Of a DNA stretch of 64,000 bases, positions 48,122 to 59,634 are shown piece by piece. The DNA is from Pseudoips prasinana (Eukaryota > Arthropoda > Insecta > Lepidoptera > Nolidae). The notes beneath the pieces are model-generated. The model was given only the letters and a program-made list of their open reading frames with translations. It had not been told where the DNA came from and did no database searches. Positions within the stretch are counted from its first letter, which is position 1. The number at the start of each line of letters is the position of its first letter. The stretch covers positions 9,553,001 through 9,617,000 of the forward strand of contig OX621234.1 in the NCBI GenBank assembly GCA_951640165.1. Direction: 5' to 3'. Position numbers and translations under genes: made by a program.

Positions 48122-49726
48122 GTAAATATCACCGTGAAATATGATCTTTTACAAGTGTACCGGAATACGATTTCACTATTAATAATGGGCTATTATATGG
48201 GGTATTTAATCAGTATAACCGAAAGCCTTTTTTAAATGTTTTGTCCTAAGATTGTAGTGTAATTTTATCCAGTAATGCTAGACAATGGAAATATTTTAGC
48301 CACATGGTCTATGCATATTATTATAATAGGCTCCTTGTATCGGAAATAAAATTAAGATAGTGGTTGTAATGGTTTATTATCATGTGTTTTATGATGAACT
48401 ACTCACCCATTGTTAAAATTTTCTCTTTTAACAATCAGCTGATTCAACTGTTTTAAGTATTTTCCAAAACAACTGAGGTTATTTTTTATTTATTTTGTGT
48501 TGGATGACTTATTGTGTTTATCAATTCATTACCTAGGTAGTATCTGGATGACCAAGCTCTGTTTGCTTGGTTCTTTACTTGAAAGAAGTTTTATCTTAGG
48601 CATCTTATGAACATTATTATAGCTGTTTTCTAGAACCTGGAATTACTTGTACAGGGTTTTTCAAAATTATAAGACACTGGAAATTTGCCATCACTGCAAA
48701 AGGGAATTATCTTAGTGAAAAAAATTGTGGTTCTGCCCTTAGCTATAATTTCTAAAGCTAGCCTTTACTGGCTACCAGTGTATTAGGTGCAGTTGTATTT
48801 ATAAAGTACAAAATTTGTATTTTAGAACTGCTTTACATGTTAAACTATGATCCTGAAACAAAGCTTATTTATTTATTTACTTAAGCAAACTACAGCCATT
48901 TTGATAAATTGCACGCATTATTTACAGTATGATTACACTCAGCCTATTACAGAGTTCTACAACAATGTTTGATGGACACAACCTTAATTAAATCATCTCT
49001 AAAATTTAAGATATCTTTAAGTGACTATTTTTTTCATTGTGATTTCAATCAGAGTGACATACATTTCTCATTTTTTGTGTTTAAAAACCGTTTTTAGACA
49101 TTAAGAAAATATAAATTTTACTAAATATGACATTGTTAGTGTGCAGCAATTATTTTACAGTAGAGTGGCAACCATAGTTATTGTTATATTGTAAATGGCT
49201 GATATATAACAGGTACCATTAGACTGGAATTTGACTAGATCTACATGTTTTCAGAGCCCACACTGAACAGCTATATCTATTGTTCTCTGAAAGCCATGAC
49301 ATTTTAATAAGATCTCATGCTATATCAGATGGCCTCATGAGATTACACACTACAATATTAATACATGTTTAACTTCCTTTTTTGATGTTCTAGTATTAAT
49401 CTGGCTCCTAATCTGTTCCAATAAAGATGCAGCAAGCTCAGATTTTCTTTCTGTCTTAAATATATTATTATGAGTATGAGTTACCAGTTTTGTCTCCTAG
49501 AAGTCTTATTTCTGCCCATTCTTAGTTTGTTGACTGGGTCTCCATGCATCACTTAATACCAGAATGCTATCATGAACATTTCACAAACTTTTCTATTCTT
49601 TACCAGATACTTATTCAAACTTTAACAATAGAGAAAGGAGTATATTTCTTCTTTTAAAAAATAGCTATTTTATAAATATTGAAGGCATGGTATCTTATAG
49701 GTATTCAAAATCCCTTATACTTTATT

Positions 49727-49790
49727 TAACCGAAAGGTGTCCACTGCTGGACAAAGACCTGAAAGATCTCCACAATTGTTGGCCTTATGA
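49727..49790 (+). mobile_element. LINE 3' tail fragment ('actgctggac' family)
   Basis: 'ccgaaaggtgtccactgctg' followed by 'gatctccacaattg'. Confidence 0.6.
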
Positions 49791-50282
49791 TATCTATTAT
49801 TAGACCAACAAATATTAGTTTGCTGGAATCCAGTAACTTCTTATAATTATATAATCTCTTGACATTCTTCTTTTTGTAAGATGAACATGAGAATAGGTTT
49901 TAAACAATACTTTATAGTTCAACAGAAAGGAACAGACAGATGTATGTACATACATACATAGGCTAAGCTATTTTGGTTTCGTCATAGATAGATTTGTATG
50001 AATACAATGCTTTTTATATATTCAAGTAATCATATAAGAGCCAATTTCACTGTTAAAATTAAACGCGGTTAATTGCCACTGAACTCGGTTCTGCCTTCAT
50101 CCTGATGACTGAGTTTAGCGTCCATTGATTGCATTTAATTTTAACGGCTCTAAGTATGGTAAGCAAGGTCTACAGATACTGCTAATAAACTACATCATGT
50201 TTGTGTCCTGTGACAGTTCCCGTAAGCTTTGGATGTATCTAGGCTATATACCAGACTTGTGAAATTAATCAGTATGTATATT

Positions 50283-50535
50283 TTAAAATAAATCTGCCAA
50301 ACTACATCTGCTGCTGGACAAGGCCTCCCAAGAATCGTATCTGTAATTTGGATGGGTATGCCATAATCACCACATTTGGCACACTGTTTGGCGATCACAA
50401 TATTATGGTCATAGTACTCTGAGAGATGTTGCTGCCCATTCTCTGGTAGATATTCAATCAGGGGCCCCTCTTACACCCCCATGGGATGTGATGGTGTGGT
50501 GATATTTGTTGCTGTCAGTAACACAGCATATTAAA
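50283..50535 (+). mobile_element. LINE 3' region, same family as 6268
   Basis: Shares 'ctgctggacaaggcctccc', 'gcgatcacaatattatggtc' and 'cccatgggatgtgatgg' with the copies at 6268 and 12655. Confidence 0.65.
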
Positions 50536-50954
50536 ATAAGTTAAGTGGTATATGACAAATTTGTTATGTGGTATATATATATTTTAAATCACATAAAAGT
50601 GTAAATAGGAATCATGCTGGTCAGTAATGTGTAATAATCTGTAAAATAAGGATGTAAAGACCTGTTCAAATTTTGTAAAAATTAATAACTTTAAATTGCA
50701 GTCTTCTCTGTATAGAGATGGGCATGGAACATGGAGTCAACAGAATTTCTATGATATCAAATGGCAGTGACTTGTAGCAGATTAGACTGTTGCCAGACTG
50801 AACAGTCTAGTTTCAGGCCAGGCTTTGTGAAAGTTAAGGAAAAGAAAGGAGGTTACAGTTTTATTGCCCACAGCAAACAATATTTGTTTATAAACAGAGT
50901 TCTTTTTCAGTCCAATAGGAAAACATGTTAAGCTGTAAACCAGTTATCATGATG

Positions 50955-51205
50955 TCCCAGGACATTATTCACACACAGCCATCTCATCCCAAACTAAGCA
51001 CAGCTTGTACTATGGAAATTGGATAACTGATATACTACATAATAATACTTTTCTTTTGTAAATACATAGGTAATTAGATAATTACACCCAAATTCAGGAC
51101 AAACAGACATGTTAATACAGACTAATATTTGTCTGGGGTGCAATTGATCCCACGACCTGGGTGTTAAAGGCAAGCATTTACCAACCACGCCAACCATCCG
51201 TCATG
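50955..51205 (-). mobile_element. tRNA-derived SINE, minus strand
   Basis: Same family as 6045-6262. On the minus strand the head 'ggttggcgtggttggtaaat' and a B-box-like 'ggtcgtgggatcaattgc' precede the body. Confidence 0.7.
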
Positions 51206-51724
51206 ACAACCTCTATGATAATGGTAATGGCCTCAGAATACATGTAACTAAAGGTGGTCTGTCAGAATCTCACCCCTAGTTTAACCATATTAGTATCTGG
51301 CTCCAAGCAGGTTTTCAAGATTATTGCAATTACTGAATTCATTCTAATTACTTGCCCCATTATACTGAGAACTGGCCACAGTATAAATGGGAAAAGGCAA
51401 AGAAAAATATAACATATTAAATCAGACTCAAAACATATGGTGTATTGTAACCAGTCAATATAGCTTACCCAGTTTTCTATCGAATATAAGTTCAAGTAGG
51501 CTGTCTAGCTAACAGCCTTTAGATATACAAAAAGTTACATAATCATCTGTTTGTGATAACCAGGCCACACAACTAAGTTTGTTTGTGTAGGAGTTTTATT
51601 ACTGTTATTGAAAAGCATCTCCCAGTTTTCTTGTCATATTCAAGCAAACATCTATCAATAACAGTCATTTCATATTTATTTGCATCACAAACGACCCTTT
51701 GATATTATCCAACCGATTCTTTGT

Positions 51725-52040
51725 TAGACTGCCTCTTTGGTCTAGTGGTAGTTTATTCAACCGCAGATAATGAGGTCCTGGGTTCATATCCCGGGTTGGT
51801 CTAAAATAAAAGTTATATTGCGATTTGTCTGCTGGGAAAAGTTCTAATTCCGGAGTCTGCAAGATGCGTCAAGATGCTTGCGTTGCACGCTCTGCGAGGT
51901 GGATGTCCCCATAGTGGTGTTACGTGCCTCGGAGAGGACGTAAAGCCGTCGAGCCTTAACCTGAACTCTTTCTGGTTAATCAGCTAGCTGGATTATGAGT
52001 GCTAGGAATATATTTGAAGCTGGCGACCATAGCCCAAATT
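51725..52040 (+). mobile_element. tRNA-derived SINE, second family
   Basis: A-box-like 'tggtctagtggtag' and B-box-like 'gggttcatatccc' form the head. They are followed by 'gtgcctcggagaggacgta' and 'aaagccgtcgagcc', a body typical of a common lepidopteran SINE. A shifted Pol III head rather than a functional tRNA: the cloverleaf does not close convincingly. Confidence 0.75.
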
Positions 52041-52998
52041 GTGTTATCAAAAATGTTAATTGAACATTTAGGAAAACATAACAAGTGTTTTCCAAAATTT
52101 AGAAATTTTGAGTATTATTGATAAATGTTATACTAAAATACAATCTCTTTGTACACAAACTGAGTCATGGACCGATGCACCTCAATACCTAGCAACTTAC
52201 TGTTGAAAAAGCAAAGAAAAAACATTAGCATTAGTCATGCTTTCACAGAGTTGATACTGAGAGTGATTGCTTTTTATTACAACAGGTAGTTTGCGCTATA
52301 GCATTTAAATCTTTACATTTTTAGTAACCGATAGCAGATACGTAAAAGTATTTATAGTTGCCGCAAAATATATAGGACAGCTACTCAAAAGTTGCACACT
52401 TCTAAACAGCTAAATGACTTGTTTACTCAATTTCATTATTGCCTGCAAACTTTATATTATGCAGAATAATATTTGTACGAAACTATGGCATTGGAATGTT
52501 ACAGACGAATAACAGCTGTATTACAGCATTATTAGAGTACACTATGTAAAACATAATAAATAACTAAATTTACTGTATGTGTGGGGTACCAAGTGCAGTC
52601 TGTTAAATGAGTGCCGATAGATCTAACACAATGTGTCTGTTCAATGACGAGGGAATTAAAGTCGTGTAGCCCATTCGTAGGGGCATCCGTTCTGGGACGC
52701 GCGGCTACTTCGTGATTGACCTATAACACACTTGATTTAAACATCTTTCAGTAGTTTGTGCACTATTGGCACTGCTTAACATTTAGAACATTCAGCCCTG
52801 TAAATATATTTCATTAACCACGGCTTGTGCAATCCATGCCAATACGTCGGGTAACCTAAAGGTAATGATTTGCCTTAAATTGTTATCGCGATTGAGATCC
52901 GTGTCCACAATATATAAAAATGTGTACAAATCACGAAAGTTTAAAAACATTAATATTTCGTAAGTTCGAAAATCATCACTTTATATACATATTCCCTA
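52041..52998. other. Intron DNA, no recognised feature
   Basis: Nothing with a relative in the window. Confidence 0.35.
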
Positions 52999-53085
52999 TT
53001 TAAAAGATGGACCGATAATCTTGTGGAGGCCGCCGGAGGACACTGAATGCGGGTAGCGCATTATCGGCAATTGTGGAGATCTTTC
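52999..53085 (-). mobile_element. LINE 3' tail fragment, minus strand
   Basis: Reverse complement of 'gatctccacaattgccga', 'cgctacccgcattcag' and 'attatcggtccatc', the 'actgctggac' tail family. It ends 138 bases before the exon 2 acceptor. Confidence 0.65.
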
Positions 53086-53223
53086 CAATCGGTTCCTTTC
53101 CAGTTTATTGCATGCCCAACTATTAGGAAGGTGTGTTAAGCACTTATCAACTGACTTATCATTATAAACAGACACTATCTGTCTAGACCAAGGATTAATG
53201 CTGTTTCGCATTATTTTTCGCAG

Positions 53224-53430
53224 AGGCACTATGCCTGAAATTGGAAGCGGAAGCCAAGATGAACTCTGAAGCCAGATCCTGCACCGGGTCATTAGCTGTA
53301 CATCCAAGATCCAGGGATATCAAGATTGCTAACTTTTCGATCACATTCTATGGCAGTGAGCTACTCCAGGATACACTGCTTGAGCTTAATTGCGGCCGAC
53401 GGTATGGCTTAGTGGGCCTCAATGGATGTG
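53224..53430 (+). CDS. ABCF2-type ABC ATPase, exon 2 (to Walker A)
   Basis: Acceptor tttttcgcag; two bases complete the split glutamate, then [19 protein letters not shown]. Next comes the start of the first ATP-binding domain: [38 protein letters not shown]. It breaks at G|gtatgt inside Walker A, so the next exon must begin with the bases for GKS/T. The text closely matches insect and vertebrate ABCF2, in which NxGRRYGLxGLNGxGKS is conserved. No following exon could be found before 64000, so intron 2 is at least 10.5 kb unless an exon was missed. Confidence 0.95.
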
Positions 53431-53784
53431 GTATGTATGCTTTTTAATTTATCCTTATAAACTAATCACCAGGCAGGACCTTATATGTTATATCTTAGTA
53501 CAATATCATTGCAGCTTGGTTGTATTCACTATATAATATAAACATTTTACTCAACACCTTAGCTGACTAATAACTTAAAACTTAGTTGTTAGATTCAACA
53601 TGAAGTATGTCGAGAGCAGCAATTAGTCACAAATTTTATATAAATGAGTTACGAATGTAATGAAGAGATTGTTTTGTATGTAAATATATTATTTGCCTAA
53701 ATATTATTGCAACTTTATTAAACTTACACACTTATAACACTGGCATTATTTACTATGGTTATATGGCGATCAATCGTGTTTTGT

Positions 53785-54182
53785 ACCTACCTATCAATAT
53801 ATATTTTTTTATTTTATACATGTACTTTCAAGATCAACAAATCCTCACATTACCTAGTATCTACATCTTAGAACTATGCAAATTTGTACGTGCACATCCA
53901 GACTTTTACAGCAAAAGAGACGACATTCAAAAGAAATATTCATTTAGACACAAAAATAGGCTAAACCTACCTAATTCACAACTAGAAATGCATGCCTCGA
54001 GTACCCTAGTTATGTCCATAAAAGTATACAATAAGTTACCTGAAAATATAAGAAACGAAACCAAAATAAAGAGATTCAATTACAAATTAAAACAATTCTT
54101 ATTAAATAAAACATATTACGATTTAAGTGAATTTTTCAATGATAAATTAAAATAAATTAATTAATCCAAAACGAGAATTATA

Positions 54183-54218
<36 letters not shown>

Positions 54219-54510
54219 CATGTCTTTTATTATATCAGTTAAACTATTTCACTTATATATTTAAAAACACATTTACAATATTAAAGACACACACACACTC
54301 AACATTAGCATTTAAAGAAACACAAAGTATTCCTGCATAAAAGATGAAAACATTTAGTTATCCATTTAAATATTAATGCGCCCTTCCTCCTCTCTCCTAC
54401 ACTTATGCTGTGCCCGACAGGGTCTACAAATGATACTTACCAATGTACAACTTACCACCTATTATAAAAACTTTGTAGAACGCAATAAAGTATTGAGTAT
54501 TGAGTATGTA
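53785..54510 (+). mobile_element. LINE remnant: reverse transcriptase C-terminus and 3' tail
   Basis: The frame ending at 54155 reads QILTLPSIYILELCKFVRAH, then YSFRHKNRLNLP and SIKVYNKLPENIRN, the C-terminal signature of a jockey/CR1-like LINE polymerase. About 330 bases of 3' sequence follow, with a (TA)n run at 54186-54215. It ends in a short 'tattgagtattgagta' repeat near 54490-54508, as many such LINEs do. It is intact over the last 120 residues but severely 5'-truncated. Confidence 0.85.
54186..54215 (+). repeat. (TA)n microsatellite
   Basis: About 15 TA dinucleotides inside the LINE 3' region. Confidence 0.95.
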
Positions 54511-54844
54511 TAACAAGGTATCCTAATGATTTAGCATTAGAAATTATTTCGTACTTAAAACCGCGTGGAAACAGCGTGCCTGAGAGTTCCTCAAAATATT
54601 CTTGATGATATGAGGAGTCTGCCAGCCCGCATTAGACCAGCGTGGTGCACTATGGCTTAGGGTTGCCATTATTGTTGAGAACTAAATAAGGCTAGTAACG
54701 GTTTATTGTAATAAAAAGTAAATGGAAAACAACGACAGCCGTGTCTCTCGTCTACCGTTGGCTTTGAGCCTTTAGTAAGTCTATATTGAACTATTGATAA
54801 TCGGGACATGTAACAATACGGGACGTGATACTTAAATACGGTGA
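54511..54844. other. No recognised gene; left flank of a palindrome
   Basis: 54818-54848 partly repeats the loop of the palindrome at 54845 in reverse. Confidence 0.4.
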
Positions 54845-54992
54845 CACAGGGCAAAAGCCATGGACAGGCAATAGTTAAGGTTACCATACGTCCCGTATAT
54901 ACGGGTCTGTCACCGTATTTAAGTGACACGTCCCGTATATACGGGACGTATGGTAACCTTAACTATTGCCTGTCCATGGCTTTTGCCCTGTG
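54845..54992. repeat. Perfect palindrome, 61-bp arms, 26-base loop
   Basis: 54845-54905 and 54932-54992 are exact reverse complements. Each arm itself ends in 'cccgtatatacggg', a self-complementary 14-mer. The loop text 'gtcaccgtatttaagtg' is itself present in reverse just left of the left arm (54818-54848), giving a nested fold. No target duplication was identified. Confidence 0.95.
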
Positions 54993-55429
54993 CTGTGACA
55001 GTGATGGGCTGCATATATAAGATATCGATGAACTAATCGTTATGGTAATTACAAAGAGTTACATTGAACGAAATATTTACACAAACTATAGTAATAAACA
55101 GCGTATTTCACAAGTCTGCGGAAATTTTATAATACAGCCGTCGATCGACCTTGGTGCAACTATATTTGTTAAGTAGTACATATTACACATGTAATGAGTA
55201 GTGTATAATAAACCTCTATAACGTGGCTTATTTAGTTATATGTATATAGGGTATAGTAACATTATCGATATCAATTCAATAAATCAAAGACGAGTACGTT
55301 AATCGAAAAATCAGACGGTATAATTGGAACGTGACACACCACATGTAGTATTTTTATGTACATGGTATGAGATCCGACGACATTATTTCCACGCAATAAT
55401 TTTTCCACATTTGCTACGAACATAAAAAA
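54993..55429. other. No recognised feature
   Basis: ABCF2-type gene intron DNA. Confidence 0.35.
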
Positions 55430-55800
55430 TGGCTGGCCTGATGGTCTCGTTGTTAGTGACACTGAGGCTGAGATCTATAGAGCGTACTTAGACTTTGCTC
55501 AGACTTTACTTAGACAGAAGTTAATGCATGTAACGAAACTACAATTGGTGTTTTGAGTTTGTCTGTCTTAGCTTATGCTAAGCATAATCTTAACTTCAAA
55601 AAGTCTATAAATACCAAATCAAAATATAAGCTTAGCATAAATTTAGTAAAGTTTTACGTAAGTAAAGTTTGAGCTAAGTCTAATAAGTACGCTCTATAGA
55701 TCTCAGCCTGACTGCTAAGCCAGAGGTCGTTGGTTCAATCCACACCCAGGATAAATCGTTCTGTGATGAACACGATTATTTTTTCTGTGTCAGGGTACAA
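55430..55800 (+). mobile_element. tRNA-derived SINE split by a MITE
   Basis: The A-box half 'tggtctcgttgttagtgac' (to 55466) and the B-box half 'ggtcgttggttcaatccac' (from 55708) make one Pol III head when the intervening element is ignored. The body follows to about 55800. Confidence 0.75.
55467..55707. mobile_element. MITE inserted in the SINE, probable 3-bp TGA duplication
   Basis: Ends GGCTGAGATCTATAGAGCG... and its reverse complement at the right, over about 24 bases with few changes. TGA lies on both sides and appears only once in the inferred uninterrupted SINE. Confidence 0.8.
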
Positions 55801-55814
55801 TTTATCTATAATAA

Positions 55815-56207
55815 ACAACATGTAACTTAATTAACGCACACCCTGAAAATAGGTTGTTCAGAATCATTTACTGAATCGATTTATATCAGTTTTAATATAG
55901 GTAAGTTTTTATTCCAAAATAATTAAAACTACGGAAATTATTGTCATATTAACCCTGTACAGTAAAAACAAATTGAAATGGACTGTAAGTCAAAGTAATA
56001 AGACTTTTAAAATTGCAGGTTTATTTGTATTCATACAAATTCCATCATACAATACAAAATAAATAAAAATAAACTTTATTCTAAGAAACGAATTTAGTAA
56101 ATAACATTGCATATACATGTTAAATTAAAAGTTGTATGTATTATGATGACAACATAATATTCTAATTGGGGTGTTTGAGGGTGTGCGTTAATTACGTTAC
56201 ATGTTGT
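55815..56207. mobile_element. MITE with about 30-bp terminal inverted repeats
   Basis: ACAACATGTAACTTAATTAA leads the left end. The right end is the reverse complement through 'gggtgtgcgttaatta' with one mismatch. An internal region of about 330 bases is AT-rich and non-coding. Confidence 0.88.
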
Positions 56208-56237
56208 ATATGTAGTTAGAAAAACATAGTATGTTTA

Positions 56238-56285
56238 TTAGTTGTCTGGTTACCATAGTACAGACTGGTTTGGCTTCAGATAGAT
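56238..56285. mobile_element. Fragment of the 'gttgtctggttaccatagtac' SINE family
   Basis: Short match to 2868, 6045 (reverse), 31640 and 50955 (reverse). 56286-56502 holds nothing else recognised. Confidence 0.45.
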
Positions 56286-56502
56286 GGATATGCGAATAAC
56301 GCTTGTGCGTAACACTGGAGCTCGACATCACGCTGGTGCGAAGAACGAAAGTGCAGCAGTAGTCTTACAATACGACAGTGCGACAAAAGATTGACTCGAA
56401 TCGAATTAACCACTGATCTCTTCATGAGCGAATCGACCACACAACCTTTCCACTTCTGACGGGGTCACAGTTCTAATCTAAACTAACCTACTTATATACT
56501 TA

Positions 56503-57250
56503 AAAAACTTCGTTTAAAAAAACCGACTTCAAAAACTAAAAAATATAAAAACAATATCTTAATAAAGATTTAATTTAATACATCTCTTATGCAAACGTAA
56601 TACCTTTAATATTAATGAAATACTATAATTTGTATTTGCTACTTATTGATAGGTTTGAAGTCGGTGCCAAGCCAAATGTAATAGTAGGTACCACAGTCGC
56701 CGCGCGTTACTTTCAGCGGGATAGCTTCGAATTTCTACACAAACGACCGTCAACGACGTCTGTAAGCGGACAGACGTCGTTGACGGTCGTCTCGAAATGT
56801 AGTAAAATATTGATGCGTTGTCTCCTAATTAATTATTTATCTGTTTATTTTTCAGGGCCATAAATATATTCATATATGTATACGCATAATATAGATTTAT
56901 TATAACTATAATAACTCATTCGGGTATTAATATTAAATATATTTTTATGATATAGTTTCATTTGTTTCATATTAATTCATATTGTTCTTTAAGTCTATTT
57001 ACGTAGGTTAATCTTTAGTGTAGGAATTTCATCACAAAGTATGAAAGCTGTATGTAATATTAACTTTTATTTGGCTTGGCTTGGCACCGACTTCAAACCT
57101 ATCAATAGGTAGCAAATACAAATTATAGTATTTCATTAATATTAAAGGTATTAAGTTTGCATAAGAGATGTATTAAATTAAATCTTTATTAAGATATTGT
57201 TTTTATATTTTTTAGTTTTTGAAGTCGGTTTTTTTAAACGAAGTTTTTTT
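56503..57250. mobile_element. Element with about 170-bp terminal inverted repeats, copy 1
   Basis: Left arm 56503-56672 begins 'aaaaaacttcgtttaaaa' and ends 'gaagtcggtgccaagcc'; the right arm 57065-57250 is its reverse complement with few changes. The centre holds a perfect 20-bp hairpin (56744-56763 with 56770-56789). Its 82-codon frame is not credible. It forms the left flank of the foldback composite. Confidence 0.9.
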
Positions 57251-57860
57251 TATTTGTTACTTTTTAGTGTCTAGCTATGGGTAGGACTACGAAAGGTGCC
57301 GCGCGCCTCAAAATTATAGTTCCTAACAAACGAGAACGGAAAAAAGAAATATCCTCCGAGAAAATGTTGTTCGAAACTCTTTTTCACGTTCTTGTAAGAC
57401 AGTGAATGATCGAAAAGACCGTTTGTAAAGTAAGAAAAACTACATAAATTACGTTCACTCTAAGAAAACTTGTACAGTACGAGTCTAGACTCGCTAAGAT
57501 TCATGAAAGTCTGAACAGCAAGCGCATGGGTTAGCCCATATTTATGACCATCTAGCTAACGAGTCTGTATGCTGAAGGCTTAGGTCTTACAGATTAGGTC
57601 TTATTGATGATCGCATAGCCATCAAGTCTGCTGAGCAGAGGGCATGATTCTATGAAGACTAGGTCTTATTAGTGATCGATTAGCCTACGAGTCTACTGAG
57701 AAGAGGGCTCATAGCTTAGGTGTTATTTATGATTGATTAGCTAATGAGTCTGCTGCAGAGGGCTGTTAGACTAGGTCTTATTTATGATCGATTAGCCATC
57801 GAGTGTACTGAGCAGAAGGCTCATAAACTAGGTCGTATTGAAGATCAAGAGGAGTCGAGA
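57251..57860 (+). repeat. Foldback composite, left arm with about 60-bp tandem repeat
   Basis: Starts 'tatttgttactttttagtgt'. From about 57480 a degenerate unit of about 60 bases repeats roughly five times, marked by 'gagtctgctgagcagaggg' and 'gatcgattagcc'. The whole arm is inverted at 59225-59634. Confidence 0.88.
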
Positions 57861-57864
57861 GAGT

Positions 57865-58190
57865 TCGAGTCGGACTCGCCCGTGAAAGGCGGAATGTTTT
57901 TTTCCGTACCAGCAAGTATTTGAGTTGATAGAATGGAACGTAAATTGCGGTTTACGATTTCTGACGCATAAAAAAAACTACTTACTAGATCTCGTTCAAA
58001 CAATTTTCGGTGGAAGTTTGCATGGTATGTACATCATCTAATTGTTTTAGTTTTATCATTCTCTTATTTTAGAAGTTGCAAAGGGGGGGGGGGGGGGGGG
58101 GTGTCACATTTTACGCCTTTGGAAGTGTCTCTCGCGCAAACTTTACAGTTAAGAAAAAAAATTATATTATAAACCTCAATATCATTTTTA
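57865..58190 (+). mobile_element. 'ccggccaagtgcgag' element, 5' half of a split copy
   Basis: 'gttcgagtcggactcgcccg' to 'ttataaacctcaatatc', with a run of 19 G at 58083-58101. It breaks off at 'cattttt'. The expected continuation 'gaagacctatccatag' occurs at 60299. Confidence 0.8.
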
Positions 58191-58665
58191 ACCGACTTCA
58201 AAAGGAGGAGGTTCTCAAGTTGACCGGTATTTTTTTTTTTTTTTATGTGTGTACACCGATTACTCGGAGATTTATGATCCGATTTACGTGATTCTTTTTT
58301 AATTTGATGCAGAATAGTTGCCATTTGGTCCCATATAAATTTTATATAGTTTGGCCCAGTAGTTTTCATTTTATGATCATTTTTGTATGAAAATGTTTGT
58401 TTATGTGGACGATGTAATTGTCTTTGGCACGGATGTTTTTAAATCTTAGCTGGTCTGTCTAGACTCATATTGTTCAAGTGTTTCTTGGCGTGAATACGAG
58501 TATTAAGGACAGTTTCAGGCTAGGGTTTGATACGCGTGAATAAGTTCGTTTTGGGACGCGCGTGTCGGCGCATCTTTTAAGTACGTTCACCGTTTACGCT
58601 GAGATTTATGAACCGATTTACGTGAATCTTCTTTAGTTTGATGCGGAATAGCTGCTATTTTTTTT
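58191..58665 (+). mobile_element. 'aggaggaggttctcaagtt' element, left arm
   Basis: Begins AACCGACTTCAAAAGGAGGA and is found in reverse at 60595-61062 over about 470 bases. A short frame at 58393-58449 reads MFVYVDDVIVFGTD, resembling the YVDD catalytic box of copia-type reverse transcriptases. Confidence 0.85.
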
Positions 58666-58714
58666 TATATAGGCCCAAAAGACTCGTTGTCTACTTGATC
58701 ATTAATACGTCCTA

Positions 58715-59215
58715 GTCTATGCCTAGACGAGATACACACCGGCGCGTACTATAACAGTGGCGCGCACGGCTTGGGTTGCGCCTGAACGCGCGCCAACGTG
58801 CCGTCCCATCCCGCTCGTAGACGGAGGAGTCGTTGGGGTTGAGGTGGTAGCCGATAGCCCAACTCCCCTCGGGGCTGCGGTGGCAGTATAAGAAGTGTCC
58901 TCTACTGCCACCACGTGCAAGCAGCTCTGGGAACACAGCGATCTGTTTGTGGCGCAGTCGCTGTGCCGGACTGGCAGGAGTCGGCAATAGGGGAGGGCAA
59001 TCAAGAGTCCTCGCAGGGAACGTGTCCCGTCTATCTGCGACATGGCGCAAAAGGGGGGCACCGGAGCAGCATACCCGCGTTCCCGGGGCTCCCCCATCAG
59101 GCGGCAAGAGAAGTCCACGGCAGGTTAGGTATATTCGGTGCGAGTCCGACATACCCACCCGCAGACACTTTTTGCGGGTGGCATGCATAGGCATTCCCCT
59201 TGCCTTAACAAAAAT
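58715..59215 (+). mobile_element. Unidentified retroelement 3' region
   Basis: G+C-rich block between the foldback arms. The last 150 bases match 19735-19915 ('gacactttttgcgggtgg'). Long overlapping frames on both strands (up to 160 codons) show no recognisable domain and are more likely due to base composition. Confidence 0.55.
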
Positions 59216-59224
59216 AAATATATA

Positions 59225-59634
59225 TATAATAAGTCTATGAGCTTTCTGCTCAGTACACTCGATGTCAAATCGATCATGAATAAGATCTAGTCTAATAGCC
59301 TTTTGCTCAGCAGACTCGTTGACTAATCAATCATTAATACGACCTAGTCTATGAGCCCTCTGCTTAGCAGACTCGTTGGCTAATCAATCATTAATAAGAT
59401 CTAGTCTATGAGCCCTCCACTCAGCAGACTCTTTGGCTCATCGATAATTAATAAGACCTAGTCTATGAGCCCTCTGCTCAGCAGACTTGTTGGCTTATCA
59501 ATCATTAATAAGACCTTGTCTTTGAGCCCACTGCTCTGCAGAATCGTTGGCTATTCGATTTTGGGACCTATATTTTTGAATCGCGCGGCACCTTTTGTAG
59601 GCCTACACATAACTAGACACTAAAAAGTAACAAA
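59225..59634 (-). repeat. Foldback composite, right arm with about 60-bp tandem repeat
   Basis: About six degenerate copies marked by 'ctgctcagcagactcgttgg' and 'aagacctagtctatgagcc', then 'aactagacactaaaaagtaa'. Reverse complement of 57251-57860. Confidence 0.88.

Larger units (their letters stand above)
48122..53223 (+). other. ABCF2-type gene intron 1, 5102 bases
   Basis: gt...ag intron with phase 1. It holds a LINE-tail fragment (49727), a LINE 3' region (50283), SINEs (50955 and 51725) and a minus-strand LINE tail (52999) close to the acceptor. The first 1.6 kb is rather free of recognisable repeats. Confidence 0.88.

Noticed and set aside
58712..59194. 160-codon minus-strand frame
   Set aside because: It lies in a G+C-rich repeat block whose 3' part is shared with 19735-19915. 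Overlapping frames on both strands suggest base composition, not a gene.
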